Below, piece after piece: positions 43,801 through 46,759 of a DNA stretch of 64,000 bases; the first letter of the stretch is position 1, and the number at the start of each line of letters is the position of its first letter. Location of the stretch: assembly GCA_002633025.1 (NCBI GenBank), contig NMRB01002559.1, positions 36,622-100,621 on the forward strand. The letters run 5' to 3'. The notes under the pieces are model-generated. The model saw only the letters and a program-made list of their open reading frames with translations, was not told where the DNA came from and did no database searches. A program made the position numbers and the translations under genes. This DNA comes from Notospermus geniculatus (taxonomy: Eukaryota; Nemertea; Pilidiophora; Heteronemertea; Lineidae).

Positions 43801-46759
43801 GATTGGCGCCAAAAGTGAAGGATCATCAATAGATGGCGCTGTTTGATGAGTGAGCCAATCATAAGCAATCATCATAGGTTACACACGTAACACACTTTCT
43901 GATTAGCTACGATACGTGTACAAAATGTACACTGTACAAAGTATATTCATACTTGCGGATTCCCACCNCTTGTGAGGGAGAGAAACTAAAATTTTAGTTT
44001 TCTTGCATCACATTTGAGATGATCTCAAAATCAGCACAGGTATCGTTAAAAGACCACTGTGGAAAGTCTTATAATATTGTACTTCTAGATATTTCTCTTG
44101 AAAATGAAACAAAAATCATTGAATCTAGTTTTACATATCCAAACTTTTTCCTATAAATGGTATTTCTAACATCTGCTACCGGTAATAATTATCAATGTCA
44201 GAACTCTGAATGGAGTCGTCGGCCTGCAGTGTGTTTGGATATTTCCCATGTTTGATGTTGACTAAAATGATCTTTAAATCATGCTTCCATGTTGCATCTT
44301 CCCATCACCATTCGTGAAAGTGCTTCCATGTCGTACATGTAAATCACAGAATATATCCATGTAGAAAAGATCATCCAAACCATCTGCAGAGTGTTGATAA
44401 TTACATCTATTCAAGTCAACTACTTTCGATGCGCAAGGCAGCAATAAAACATATCTTTCACAAGACAATACCGTACTGCAGAACTTCTTGAGTGTTAAGG
44501 CAAAACCTAACAAGTCACATTTTGGTAAAATTTGAGTTGATACCATTCTTGGACTCACTAGGTTTGGTCTCAGCTTCTAAAGCATATTTCTCAAAACTGA
44601 AAAAAAGTGACTTCTAAATTTTGCCTCAACACTCCAGACTTGCAATTATTTGAGGGGTTTAGGGGGATGTTACCCACGTTGCTGTAATTTAAAGAAAAAT
44701 ACATGAGAGTGATGTAAGAATAAATATCTGAGTTAGGCATGTATCTAACTTGTGCAGGGATATCTTCAGGCAAGTTATGGAGAGAGGGAGAGTTCGATAA
44801 ATTTCATAATGAGTGCATCCTGACGTAATCAGCGGTAAGTATTTGTGGTGACGGAGGGAAAGAGCATTAAGACCCTGCCGGTTACCTCAGGATGTGAGGA
44901 ATGAGGCTAGATCCTCATTTCCTGCAGAGAAATCATTTAAAGTTTCACAGTTTAATCACCATCTCGCCACTTTATCAGTCATCATCATGAAAGAGGATGA
45001 GGACACACTGTTTCTCATCTTCAGGATCTCCGAGTCTCTTTGTGCTTTTCATTGTGTACATAGTGTAATGAATTCATGGCACACCCTCACAAACTGCTAA
45101 GGCCATGTCTACCTAATTACCGGTACTAGCCCCTGCTTGGTGCTACAAGTATCAATAGCGAGTACTTGTAGTAAAATTGCGAGTATTTGTAGTAAAATTT
45201 TCCCATATTGTTGAAAATTTTTTTGCAGTACGAATTCCACTTCACCTGTTCATAGTGGAAATTGATGTGTGAGTTTTTGAACTAAACATACATGGCCTAT
45301 AACTGCTCAGCCTATTTTGTGAATGTACGTATATGTTGAAAAACCATGCTTTGCTAATTTATATCAATAATCAAATGTTCAGCTTTATAATTCTTTTTGA
45401 CCCCCAAGCATTTTCTGCTAACTGTTCTTGGTATTGATTTTGCCAATTGTGATATTCGAAATCGGTACATAATGCAATGTTTTATTCGCTGGTGTTTGTC
45501 CCAGCCTGGGTAATGTATATGCAATGATCATGGTACTGTTTCAGGCTTATGGTCCTAGTCCTTTTCATTGGAAGCAATTTGCGGAGTCTTAAAATGGCCA
45601 CACTTTTAGCAAAGAAATTTTCTCCCTTTTCTATTCGATTCGTAAATAGATAGAGGATAGAGGCAGAGTGGTATGGTAGTGCAGTGGAAAAATTGGTGCA
45701 TATTACCTCTCTCATTACAGGTTCGATTCCCTGGTCAGGCCTAGTCTTCTGATGGAGAGTGCATCTAACTTCAAGACACTCTGGTTTCCTCCTGCTTGAG
45801 ATTGAATCTAATAGAGAGGTAAAGTATAATTCACCCTAACTTCAACATGGCAAAGTGCCAGGCCTGTGCAACAGACACCAGAAAGTGAACACAAAGCACA
45901 ATATTTACCAGTTGACTGGGCACAACCTTGGAGTGTTTGCTGTTCAAGTCACCCTAACATTAGGTACCGGTAAGTGCGACATGGATTATTTACCACTGAC
46001 TTGTGCACATTTCCAAGCTTGGCACTTTGCCCATGTTGATGTTGGGGTGAATTATACTTTTTTTAATAACACAGTATTTGCACTATAGAGCATCTGTCAG
46101 CCAGAATCATTGATATCAGTGTCAACTCCAGATTTGGTTGTCAACTTGATTAAAATGTTTATGGATTTGAATTGGAGAAAAGATGGCCTCAGAAGGTGTG
46201 GCCTTTGAAGATTTCCGCAATTCTGCTCCCAACAATTCTGGGTGAGAGCTTGTGGATGTTCATTCACCCTAAAGTACCACAGGATGTAATGGCTTGTGTA
46301 TTTGTACACAAAAATCCCAAGTGACAGTTTCTCCCAAAACTAACATGAACTGGCATATTCAGCCAAACTTGTTTAATGTTGAGTTGGACGAATTCTAAGT
46401 CGATGCAAGTAGAATAATTTGGGGCTTTTATACATTCTGCCTGTGCAAGGGGTGTGGAACTTCCGTGTGGCAATTGAGGATGTAGGCTACTACGACTTAG
46501 TGGAATTTTGGAGTACCAAAATTTCACATGCCAGGTAAATTCCCAGTCATGGACTTTGTTGCTTATTGACCAAGGAGAGTGGTTCATGACCACTATTTGT
46601 AAACCTTTGTTCGGTTTTGTAAATAGTTCTATCTACCCGGTCATATTTCATGATGACCTAATAAATGCAATGTTTTGTATCAAAATAGTTGTTTGTTGTG
46701 AATTTGTATTTGTATTTTATTTTTCCGTCAGGACCGAAGCCATTGCATTATTGGTCCAG
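1..46759 (+). CDS. WDR62/MAPKBP1: WDR62/MAPKBP1-like WD40 scaffold protein, multi-exon, 5' end outside window
   Basis: This is the pro-orthologue-like relative of vertebrate WDR62 and MAPKBP1, scaffolds that bind JNK-pathway kinases; WDR62 also acts at spindle poles. Confident coding exons: 1-86, 2766-2968, 3425-3552, 3904-4155, 4525-4632, 4961-5135, 13925-14078, 16787-16887, 17285-17407, 17677-17855 or 18786-18964, 19592-19698, 22443-22585, 22835-23010, 30650-30695, 31518-31625, 32347-32458, 33473-33517, 35830-35958, 39378-39480, 41424-42756 (start in gap), 42905-42981, 43491-43567. Probable small exons: 5676-5708, 7299-7334, 10586-10639, 12316-12378, 14748-14786, 23920-23976, 46732-46759. 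Codon phase is continuous across all junctions except those at the gap and after 43567. Conserved anchors are [78 protein letters not shown] and a C-terminal helix like AVxxxxxxAxxLYxR. The N-terminal propeller lies upstream of the window. I did not find the exon(s) between 43567 and 46732 or the stop codon. Confidence 0.93.
232..1212 (-). CDS. Intronless rhodopsin-family (class A) GPCR nested in an intron
   Basis: A 326-residue single-exon protein with seven hydrophobic segments. The N-terminus has two N-glycosylation sequons (N11, N16). Class A landmarks: LAASD in TM2 (D78), ERY at the end of TM3 (E128-Y130), W156 in TM4, LWVP in TM6 (W260, P262) and NAFVY in TM7 (N296-Y300), where the usual Pro of NPxxY is Ala. 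No Cys sits 25 residues before the ERY Arg and none is in the second extracellular loop, so the usual TM3-ECL2 disulfide seems absent, as in MECA-type receptors (melanocortin, EDG, cannabinoid, adenosine). The short tail ends in CCKKRRT, with possible palmitoylation cysteines. It lies antisense inside the WDR62/MAPKBP1-like intron 87-2765. The ligand cannot be inferred. An intronless, nested position suggests origin by retroposition or a lineage-specific expansion. Confidence 0.88.
   Translation of the reverse strand: MSTTTQATSANQTTENDTVYCNDYGLEYCVKTPLYAIPITIGVFMAVTINLFNIIVMVNIRKYLGFSFYFMVNLAASDLSTGLVLIYSIYFSVHQKWPPDRVVNDVIGYLTSVLYCESIFSLSMVSFERYLSTAWPLSYPRWVTRKFCCMTLVGSWSLSMLIFSLPFYGVGRFDYEWTGYISHYNFRISVASASLGFIIAAVAFGIITFSFVRIFMITRRHIRKINTQIFSIAQSTSKPLSFGRGIKLIGATVLVYILLWVPFVITEMVSAFLQVTPPRLVDFIVGYLGTSNMFINAFVYYHTNIVYRDKCRELLLFIFCCKKRRT
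1443..1575 (+). repeat. Dispersed repeat, GTGCCTGAGGAA family, copy 1
   Basis: The block has AAGTGCCTGAGGAAC then TTGGGGTCGAAAATTTGC and a GAGACGACTTTATTT end. The same modules recur at 29546-29660 (inverted), 47707-47875 and 49300-49372. The class is unknown; it could be part of a retroelement 3' region. Confidence 0.55.
2601..2735 (+). repeat. Dispersed repeat (AATAGGTGTCACTAGTGG family), copy 1
   Basis: The stretch from AATAGGTGTCACTAGTGG to GTGCTGCCCTCTGT is closely matched at 30203-30327 in the same orientation. It ends about 30 bp before the next WD40 exon. No coding content was seen. Confidence 0.6.
2766..2968 (+). CDS. WDR62/MAPKBP1: WDR62/MAPKBP1-like exon, WD40 blade
   Basis: It encodes [20 protein letters not shown] and then a blade containing [12 protein letters not shown] and [11 protein letters not shown], very close to human MAPKBP1. 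Acceptor TTGCAG precedes it and donor GTGAGT follows; it ends in phase 0. Confidence 0.93.
3183..3306. mobile_element. Foldback MITE-like inverted repeat
   Basis: ATAGTAGTCATCCTGA at the left pairs with TCAGGATGATAGTAG at the right (imperfectly). Inner arms GCGCTGGTTCCCTT and AAGGGAGTGAGTGC also pair around a short loop. It lies in an intron and carries no ORF. Confidence 0.5.
3425..3552 (+). CDS. WDR62/MAPKBP1: WDR62/MAPKBP1-like exon, WD40 blade
   Basis: It contains [16 protein letters not shown] and HDRNVR, the family signature [13 protein letters not shown]...DRNIR. TTTTTCAG precedes it, GTAAGT follows, and two bases (AG) are carried to the next exon. Confidence 0.93.
3904..4155 (+). CDS. 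WDR62/MAPKBP1: WDR62/MAPKBP1-like exon, two WD40 blades
   Basis: It encodes [17 protein letters not shown], then [35 protein letters not shown] and SVSGDG, colinear with human MAPKBP1. It takes AG from the previous exon and leaves GG for the next. Donor is GTAAGT. Confidence 0.94.
4525..4632 (+). CDS. WDR62/MAPKBP1: WDR62/MAPKBP1-like exon, last WD40 strand
   Basis: It encodes [20 protein letters not shown] and a short helix with LGKISKDQ. The family has SCIFVWRLSSEMTISMRQRL here. Acceptor ATTTCAG, donor GTACGT, phase 2 out. Confidence 0.93.
4739..4868. mobile_element. MITE with GGCC..GTATTCTAGAAGC terminal inverted repeats, copy 1
   Basis: The ends GGCCGTATTCTAGAAGCTTCC and AGAATACGGGCC face each other, with TAACTCTAAGG and CCTTAGAGTT as inner arms. 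A second copy is at 27772-27889. It ends 92 bp before the exon at 4961. Confidence 0.75.
4961..5135 (+). CDS. WDR62/MAPKBP1: WDR62/MAPKBP1-like exon, acidic linker to LPTWAKK
   Basis: It encodes a linker after the propeller with an Asp-rich tract ([19 protein letters not shown]) followed by [13 protein letters not shown], a conserved motif after the WD40 domain in this family. Acceptor CTTCTAG, donor GTGAGT, phase 0 out. Confidence 0.9.
5676..5708 (+). CDS. WDR62/MAPKBP1: Candidate 33-bp exon of WDR62/MAPKBP1-like gene
   Basis: A TGTTTTAG acceptor and GTATGT donor enclose [11 protein letters not shown] in phase 0-0, so it can be included or skipped without a frame change. Splice signals and frame are the only support; I have no homology for it. 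Confidence 0.35.
6080..6330. repeat. Degenerate tandem repeat, unit about 31-33 bp
   Basis: Units of the form ATCATACTTGATCTTGGTGAAAGCCA recur about eight times with drift (ATCATGTTGATCTTGGTTCAAAT, and so on). It lies in an intron. Confidence 0.7.
7299..7334 (+). CDS. WDR62/MAPKBP1: Candidate 36-bp exon of WDR62/MAPKBP1-like gene
   Basis: A strong acceptor (CTGTTTTCAG) and donor (GTAAGA) enclose [12 protein letters not shown] in phase 0-0. The Ser/Pro/Arg-rich content suits the disordered linker after LPTWAKK. It may be a cassette exon. Confidence 0.45.
7715..8360. repeat. A+T-rich low-complexity and TTAATTAA-type repeat
   Basis: 7715-7850 is a run of TAATAT/ATATTA permutations. 7985-8360 is an imperfect array of ATTAATTAATTTATC-like units. 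A shorter similar patch is at 8960-9050. No coding content. Confidence 0.85.
8460..8660 (+). repeat. Dispersed repeat shared with 43018-43192 (inverted)
   Basis: ACTCCCGTTCCGACTCCGAGG, AAGTCCATGAGTGG, ATTTACCACCCAGGC, TTCCCAAAAGGAATCCTCTGAG and GATTCGAGACTCGG all recur in reverse order and orientation near 43.1 kb. Dispersed over 34 kb, so probably transposon-derived. Confidence 0.6.
10249..10429 (+). mobile_element. Short deletion derivative of the GCTCAC/(GTC)n repeat family
   Basis: It begins TAGCTCACCTGGGGTGAGCTC, runs through (CGTCGT)n, and ends with GTGAGCACATGGTCCATGGACC plus ATTTCATT. The full-length relatives at 26529-27609 and 57121-58144 are about 1 kb and have the same ends. Confidence 0.75.
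10586..10639 (+). CDS. WDR62/MAPKBP1: Probable 54-bp exon of WDR62/MAPKBP1-like gene
   Basis: TTTTCCCCGTAG precedes [18 protein letters not shown] and GTTTGT follows, phase 0-0. Human MAPKBP1 has an ASVPSPALPRSLSHWEM segment at the matching place, so the match is likely real though short. Confidence 0.6.
12316..12378 (+). CDS. WDR62/MAPKBP1: Candidate 63-bp exon of WDR62/MAPKBP1-like gene
   Basis: An AATTGTAG acceptor and GTAATG donor flank an open phase 0-0 segment [21 protein letters not shown]. It has no recognised homology. G+C content is above that of the surrounding intron. Confidence 0.4.
12678..13054. mobile_element. MITE with GTGTGGC..AGGAAAACCCG ends, carrying an inner GTCCCCC insert
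   Basis: The left end GTGTGGCGGTCTAGGAAAAC pairs with GTTTTCCTAGACTCATGACTGCCACAC. A related copy is at 37601-38058. Inside, 12836-12985 is bounded by GTCCCCCG and CGGGGGAC and is absent from the other copy, so it looks like a second, nested element. Confidence 0.7.
13925..14078 (+). CDS. WDR62/MAPKBP1: WDR62/MAPKBP1-like exon, GRW block
   Basis: It encodes [10 protein letters not shown]...[17 protein letters not shown] and a short SVLDGDD segment. Vertebrate MAPKBP1 has RRRGRWVQPGVELSVRSMLD. Acceptor CTTTTAG, donor GTATGA, phase 1 out. Confidence 0.9.
14259..14447. mobile_element. MITE with TTAAGCCTAGTTTACACTGC ends
   Basis: AAGCCTAGTTTACACTGCAGG plus CACGGTGCGACACGG at the left pairs with CGTGTCGCACCATGCC plus GTAGTGTGAACTAGGCTT at the right. 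The left flank is TTAA and the right TTTA, so a TTAA target site is possible. Confidence 0.7.
14748..14786 (+). CDS. WDR62/MAPKBP1: Candidate 39-bp exon with a GC donor
   Basis: TTCTCCAG precedes [13 protein letters not shown] in the right phase (1-1), and the donor would be GAAG|GCAAGC, a GC-AG intron. The flanking exons also join without it (AAR-DRRRF), so it would be optional. Confidence 0.35.
14956..15298. mobile_element. Foldback element, TGTGACC...GGTCACA family, copy 1
   Basis: TGTGACCCTCC...AAAACCAG...GAGCCTAAACG pairs with its reverse complement across a palindrome about 340 bp long. Copies at 16196-16392 and 63235-63432 have TGTGACC/GGTCACA ends and share modules such as GACACCAGGAGA. 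Confidence 0.65.
16196..16392. mobile_element. Foldback element, TGTGACC...GGTCACA family, copy 2
   Basis: TGTGACCTTCCCCAGCAAAACC at the left pairs with GGTTTTGCTGTGGAAGGTCACA at the right. The middle carries GATGACACCAGGAGAGAATGG, seen in reverse at 63.35 kb. Confidence 0.75.
16787..16887 (+). CDS. WDR62/MAPKBP1: WDR62/MAPKBP1-like exon
   Basis: It encodes [20 protein letters not shown] and [14 protein letters not shown]. The first codon is completed by the G left by the exon at 13925-14078. Acceptor TTAACAG, donor GTAAGT, phase 0 out. Confidence 0.88.
17285..17407 (+). CDS. WDR62/MAPKBP1: WDR62/MAPKBP1-like exon, acidic tract
   Basis: It encodes [20 protein letters not shown] and then [22 protein letters not shown] run of eight Asp precedes a possible helix. 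Acceptor GTTACAG, donor GTAAGT, phase 0 on both sides. Confidence 0.85.
17677..17855 (+). CDS. WDR62/MAPKBP1: WDR62/MAPKBP1-like duplicated exon, copy A
   Basis: A 179-bp exon encoding [20 protein letters not shown] and an acidic half with [17 protein letters not shown] and [12 protein letters not shown]. Phase 0 in, 2 out; TTTTCAG acceptor, GTATGT donor. Copy B at 18786-18964 differs at five bases, all third positions and silent. Since 179 is not a multiple of 3, joining A to B would shift the frame. Confidence 0.88.
17951..18158. mobile_element. 208-bp MITE, TAGAGGCTTT..AAAGCCTCTA, copy 1
   Basis: The terminal inverted repeats are TAGAGGCTTTTCAATGACGTCA and the complement of TTACGTCATTTGCAAAGCC plus TCTA. 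The interior is G+C- and CpG-rich. Other copies: 18218-18425, 19060-19267, 58766-58973. The reverse-strand ORFs across these copies are incidental. Confidence 0.85.
18218..18425. mobile_element. 208-bp MITE, copy 2 (tandem with copy 1)
   Basis: It is nearly identical to copy 1 and separated by about 60 bp containing CAATAGATAAGCATAGTAGT. The same linker follows copy 2, so the MITE plus linker was duplicated as a unit. Confidence 0.83.
18786..18964 (+). CDS. WDR62/MAPKBP1: WDR62/MAPKBP1-like duplicated exon, copy B
   Basis: It encodes exactly the same peptide as copy A, 1109 bp upstream, with its own TTTCAG acceptor and GTATGT donor and the same phases. Copy A/B flanks are duplicated too (about 17630-18645 and 18738-19474) but diverge more than the exon. 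Only one copy can be in a given in-frame mRNA. Confidence 0.8.
19060..19267. mobile_element. 208-bp MITE, copy 3 (in the second duplicon)
   Basis: It sits at the same place relative to exon copy B as copy 1 does relative to exon copy A, so it was carried along by the segmental duplication. The second duplicon lacks the extra tandem copy. Confidence 0.85.
19592..19698 (+). CDS. WDR62/MAPKBP1: WDR62/MAPKBP1-like exon, [10 protein letters not shown] block
   Basis: It encodes [20 protein letters not shown] and [17 protein letters not shown]; the first codon is completed from the GA left by either duplicated exon. Acceptor GTTTTCAG, donor GTATGT, phase 1 out. Confidence 0.88.
20675..21070. repeat. 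396-bp direct tandem repeat, unit 1
   Basis: CAAGGTTCATTCATGAG through CTCGGGATGTTA is repeated immediately at 21071-21466 with few changes. On the reverse strand this unit has an open frame with a long hydrophobic stretch, but a stop lies just upstream at the repeat junction. Confidence 0.88.
21071..21466. repeat. 396-bp direct tandem repeat, unit 2
   Basis: The second unit of the head-to-tail pair. It extends on the right into sequence that keeps the reverse-strand frame open to 21526. Confidence 0.88.
21176..21526 (-). CDS. Possible coding fragment of an unknown one-pass membrane protein
   Basis: An open reverse-strand frame of about 116 codons with no clear start. It reads [20 protein letters not shown], then HWGELYV, then about 27 hydrophobic residues ([18 protein letters not shown] and so on), then [20 protein letters not shown] and a Cys-containing tail to a stop. 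G+C content and codon look are above the intron background, and the frame is kept in both tandem units over the hydrophobic part. I do not recognise the family. It could be an exon of a nested gene, a pseudogene piece, or chance. Confidence 0.3.
   Translation of the reverse strand, partial: LRIFLTRANSGVPNKVIQLTKHPEQTYRCRKPPPSDKQTAHWGELYVMMIITIGGYSALVFVITIFAGIAFIVVTIPRDIEYHTTIRPCRSNICKELFGCIKMFGFIQSIVKTQIL
21549..21791 (-). other. Unrecognised open frame upstream of the membrane-like fragment
   Basis: An 80-codon reverse-strand frame with Cys-containing [18 protein letters not shown] and [20 protein letters not shown]. It lies just upstream, on the same strand, of the hydrophobic fragment at 21176-21526, so both could belong to one relic. 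No homology recognised. Confidence 0.2.
22443..22585 (+). CDS. WDR62/MAPKBP1: WDR62/MAPKBP1-like exon, acidic region
   Basis: It encodes [20 protein letters not shown] and [25 protein letters not shown]. This matches the place of the acidic segment ahead of the EQFLKQHFE block in MAPKBP1. Acceptor CTCTAG, donor GTGAGC, phase 0 out. Confidence 0.88.
22835..23010 (+). CDS. WDR62/MAPKBP1: WDR62/MAPKBP1-like exon, EEFLRQTFE / [10 protein letters not shown] block
   Basis: It encodes [12 protein letters not shown] and later [18 protein letters not shown]. Human MAPKBP1 has EQFLKQHFETL and SISSRFLLQVQTRPLRE, the firmest C-terminal anchors of the family. Acceptor TTTCCAG, donor GTGAGT, phase 2 out. 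Confidence 0.93.
23920..23976 (+). CDS. WDR62/MAPKBP1: Candidate 57-bp exon of WDR62/MAPKBP1-like gene
   Basis: ATTAACAG and GTAAAA flank an open [19 protein letters not shown] segment in phase 2-2, matching the neighbours at 23010 and 30650. Those two also join directly, so it could be a cassette exon. No homology beyond this. Confidence 0.4.
25090..25222. mobile_element. Foldback MITE, CTAAAGAATCCATTC ends
   Basis: AAGAATCCATTCACG and CGCGAATTTC at the left pair with GAAATTCGCATGAATGGATTCTT at the right, with a small mismatch loop. Confidence 0.65.
25233..25372. mobile_element. Foldback MITE, CTGCTCCAGTTTGGCTCTC ends
   Basis: CTGCTCCAGTTTGGCTCTC and ATGGGCAATT at the left pair with AATTGCCCATTGAGAGCCAA and GGAGCAG at the right, next to the previous foldback. 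Confidence 0.6.
26529..27609 (+). mobile_element. 1.08-kb GCTCAC/(GTC)n element with internal repeats, copy 1
   Basis: It starts TAGCTCACTGGGGTGAGC, has a (CGTCGT)n tract, then three to four diverged internal units of about 120 bp each with TTTCGGCCCGAT, AATATGGCCGCCAGGTGGCG and AACTCAGGAACG, and ends CCAGTGAGCACATGGTCCATG. The ends GCTCACTGG and CCAGTGAGC are a short inverted repeat. A near-identical copy is at 57121-58144. No intact ORF. Confidence 0.85.
27772..27889. mobile_element. MITE with GGCC..TATTCTAGAAGC ends, copy 2
   Basis: GGCCATATTCTAGAAGCTTCC at the left pairs with AGAATACGGGCC at the right, and TAACTCTAAGG with CGTTAGAGTTA. Same family as 4739-4868. Confidence 0.75.
29546..29660 (-). 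repeat. Dispersed repeat, GTGCCTGAGGAA family, copy 2 (inverted)
   Basis: AAAGTCGTCTCCAAATCTTGC, AATTTTCGACCCCAA and GGCACTTTCCAGTTGAGATC mirror the copy at 1443-1575. Confidence 0.6.
30203..30327 (+). repeat. Dispersed repeat (AATAGGTGTCACTAGTGG family), copy 2
   Basis: It matches 2601-2735 from CAATAGGTGTCACTAGTGG to GTGCTGCCCTCTGT with scattered substitutions. Confidence 0.6.
30650..30695 (+). CDS. WDR62/MAPKBP1: WDR62/MAPKBP1-like small exon
   Basis: It encodes (R)[15 protein letters not shown], with Arg completed from the AG left at 23010. Acceptor TTTTCCAG, donor GTAGGT, phase 0 out. Support is splice signals and phase. Confidence 0.65.
30770..31161. mobile_element. 392-bp element with about 100-bp inverted ends and a 9-bp target duplication
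   Basis: TAAACTCCCAACGCAGAACT at the left pairs over about 100 bp with the right end AACTGCGTAGGGAGTTTA. Shared arm modules include CTCTCCACAACTGCTTCACTT and TTTGGTCAACAGATGGCG. ATGTCTTAG occurs on both sides (30761-30769 and 31162-31170). Long inverted ends with a 9-bp duplication are the hallmark of Mutator-like elements. No transposase ORF, so non-autonomous. Confidence 0.8.
31518..31625 (+). CDS. WDR62/MAPKBP1: WDR62/MAPKBP1-like exon
   Basis: It encodes [20 protein letters not shown] and [16 protein letters not shown], a polar disordered segment. Acceptor TTGTACAG, donor GTAAAT, phase 0-0. Confidence 0.7.
31820..32045. repeat. Degenerate tandem repeat, GTTTTAGTAACTGAATCCAC units
   Basis: About seven units of roughly 28-34 bp such as TGTTTTAGTAACTGAATCC recur with drift; a stray unit is near 32270. 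Intronic, non-coding. Confidence 0.75.
32347..32458 (+). CDS. WDR62/MAPKBP1: WDR62/MAPKBP1-like exon
   Basis: It encodes [20 protein letters not shown] and [18 protein letters not shown], a basic, Ser-containing linker. Acceptor CATCCAG, donor GTATGT, phase 1 out. Confidence 0.78.
33197..33326. mobile_element. 130-bp MITE flanked by TTAA
   Basis: GGCCCGTTTCCACATGAGCG pairs with CGCTCGTGTGGAAACGGCCC. TTAA lies at 33193-33196 and 33327-33330. TTAA target duplication is typical of piggyBac-type elements. Confidence 0.75.
33473..33517 (+). CDS. WDR62/MAPKBP1: WDR62/MAPKBP1-like small exon
   Basis: A 45-bp exon encoding [15 protein letters not shown] with phase 1 on both sides. Acceptor CCATTAG, donor GTATGA. 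It could be skipped without frame change. Confidence 0.6.
34167..34953. mobile_element. 787-bp non-autonomous element flanked by TTAA
   Basis: The ends GGGGGCGGTAG and CTACCGCCCCC are exact inverted repeats and TTAA flanks both sides (34163-34166 and 34954-34957). No long ORF inside, so a piggyBac-like deletion derivative is likely. Confidence 0.75.
35830..35958 (+). CDS. WDR62/MAPKBP1: WDR62/MAPKBP1-like exon, KSWSVSDLS
   Basis: It encodes [20 protein letters not shown] and [23 protein letters not shown]. The acceptor is a long pyrimidine tract ending CCCATATAG; an alternative in-frame acceptor is at 35748 and would add 27 residues. Donor GTAAAC, phase 1 out. The segment recalls the RSISVGENL motif of MAPKBP1. 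Confidence 0.75.
36433..36789. mobile_element. Hairpin MITE (CAGGCCTTG family, copy 1) carrying a nested TTAA element
   Basis: CAGGCCTTGTCTTTT and AAAAGACAAGGCCTG are the outer ends, with ACTTCC on both flanks (36427-36432, 36790-36795). The central hairpin pairs CGCAAACAATAG with CTATTGTTTGCG. A second element, 36450-36689, sits in the left arm, bounded by TTAA (36446-36449, 36690-36693) with arms AGGAGTTAGACGCCGAAGTT and AACTTCGGCGTCTAACTCCT. Confidence 0.85.
37601..38058. mobile_element. MITE (GTGTGGC family) with nested TTAA element
   Basis: The outer ends GTGTGGCAGTCCAGGAAAACC and GGTTTCCTAGACCACCTCACAT match the family at 12678-13054. An inner element (37749-38006) is flanked by TTAA and has ends like AGCGAGACACTATA and GCATAGTGTGCGGCT; a second copy of it is at 59491-59778. 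Confidence 0.8.
38458..38847 (+). other. Unexplained 129-codon open frame
   Basis: An open frame with [20 protein letters not shown] and [20 protein letters not shown]. No family is recognised, it lies in an intron, and no splice logic ties it to the host gene. It may be a relic of a mobile element or chance. Confidence 0.15.
39235..39682. repeat. Pair of 90-bp direct repeats flanking a coding exon
   Basis: CCTATGGTGCCATTATATTT through CGCCATCATGGGTATCATGCT occurs at 39235-39328 and again at 39591-39682, nearly identical. The exon 39378-39480 and a (CCGA)n microsatellite (39513-39553) lie between. Confidence 0.85.
39378..39480 (+). CDS. WDR62/MAPKBP1: WDR62/MAPKBP1-like exon, predicted helix
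   Basis: It encodes [20 protein letters not shown] and [15 protein letters not shown], a likely coiled-coil or helical segment. Acceptor ATTTTCAG, donor GTTTGT, phase 2 out. The next exon start is lost in the N gap. Confidence 0.78.
39684..39930 (-). mobile_element. Probable SINE, reverse orientation, tRNA-like head
   Basis: Read on the - strand it has GGTCGTGGGTTCGATCCCC (close to a B box) near 39876-39894 and ends in an ATTATTATTATT tail at about 39684-39700. The A-box side is degenerate. Confidence 0.5.
39942..40237 (-). mobile_element. tRNA-derived SINE, reverse orientation
   Basis: On the - strand the head is GGAGCCACGGTGGTATAGTGG with A box TGGTATAGTGG (40217-40227) and a perfect B box GGTTCGAATCC (40173-40183). 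The body has TTGGGCAAGTCTCTTTGCC and CTCCACCCAGGTGTATAAAT, and the 3' end is a CTTTAACTTTAAC tail. Full structure of a Pol III SINE of about 295 bp. Confidence 0.82.
40860..41000. repeat. GTGTTGGTGTTA/AACACCGGTGTT simple and palindromic repeat
   Basis: A GTGTTGGTGTTAGTGTTGG run is followed by AACACCGGGTGTTGAGTCAAC, AACACCGGTGTTCAC and GTGTTAACTTAACACC. It can fold on itself. It lies just left of the assembly gap, which may be why the assembly broke here. Confidence 0.6.
41129..41423. other. Assembly gap (N)
   Basis: A run of 295 N. It hides the start of the largest exon of the WDR62/MAPKBP1-like gene. Apparent ORFs spanning it are meaningless. Confidence 0.99.
41424..42756 (+). CDS. WDR62/MAPKBP1: WDR62/MAPKBP1-like large exon, Ser/Pro-rich disordered region
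   Basis: The open frame enters from the gap as [15 protein letters not shown] and runs 444 codons to SPHSSPR with donor GTATGT. It is rich in Ser, Pro, Lys and Asp with many SP sites ([28 protein letters not shown]), suiting proline-directed kinase phosphorylation as expected of a JNK scaffold. It contains KDAFLKKAF, a motif also seen in WDR62-type tails. The ATG at 41447 is internal, since the frame is open upstream. Confidence 0.85.
42905..42981 (+). CDS. WDR62/MAPKBP1: WDR62/MAPKBP1-like exon
   Basis: It encodes [20 protein letters not shown] and GQETEE. Acceptor CTCTTGCAG, donor GTGAGG, phase 2 in, 1 out. Confidence 0.85.
43018..43192 (-). repeat. Dispersed repeat shared with 8460-8660
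   Basis: TTCGACTCCGACTCCAGAGG, CCTGGGTGGTAAATTTATC and GGAGCGGGAGTGGGAGTCGG mirror the block near 8.5 kb. Confidence 0.6.
43491..43567 (+). CDS. WDR62/MAPKBP1: WDR62/MAPKBP1-like exon, C-terminal dimerisation helix
   Basis: It encodes [20 protein letters not shown] and TNLYQR, aligning with CEQLVAELRGSVRQAVRLYH of MAPKBP1, a helix reported to mediate dimerisation. Acceptor TTTCCAG, donor GTAAAG, phase 0 out. Confidence 0.9.
45655..45810 (+). mobile_element. Probable tRNA-related SINE, degenerate
   Basis: GAGTGGTATGGTAGTGCAGTGG resembles an A-box region and GGTTCGATTCC at 45720-45730 is a perfect B box. The 3' limit is uncertain. Confidence 0.5.
45822..46060. mobile_element. MITE with about 40-bp inverted ends
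   Basis: AAGTATAATTCACCCTAACT and CATGGCAAAGTGCCAGG at the left pair with TTGGCACTTTGCCCATG and GTTGGGGTGAATTATACTT at the right. Confidence 0.75.
46732..46759 (+). CDS. WDR62/MAPKBP1: Candidate penultimate exon of WDR62/MAPKBP1-like gene
   Basis: TTTTTCCGTCAG precedes (x)TEAIALLVQ and GTAAGT follows. MAPKBP1 has EQTQALLEQ at the matching place, with a YSELL segment next. It needs two bases from the missing upstream exon. The final exon with the stop was not found before GINS1. Confidence 0.5.

Larger units (their letters stand above)
43568..46731 (+). other. Intron interval; missing C-terminal exon not located
   Basis: The conserved segment that should follow LYQR (in MAPKBP1 a SAEQSRIAQLLRDTF-like stretch) was not found on inspection. 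The interval holds a tRNA-like SINE head (B box 45720-45730) and a MITE (45822-46060). No other gene was seen. Confidence 0.5.
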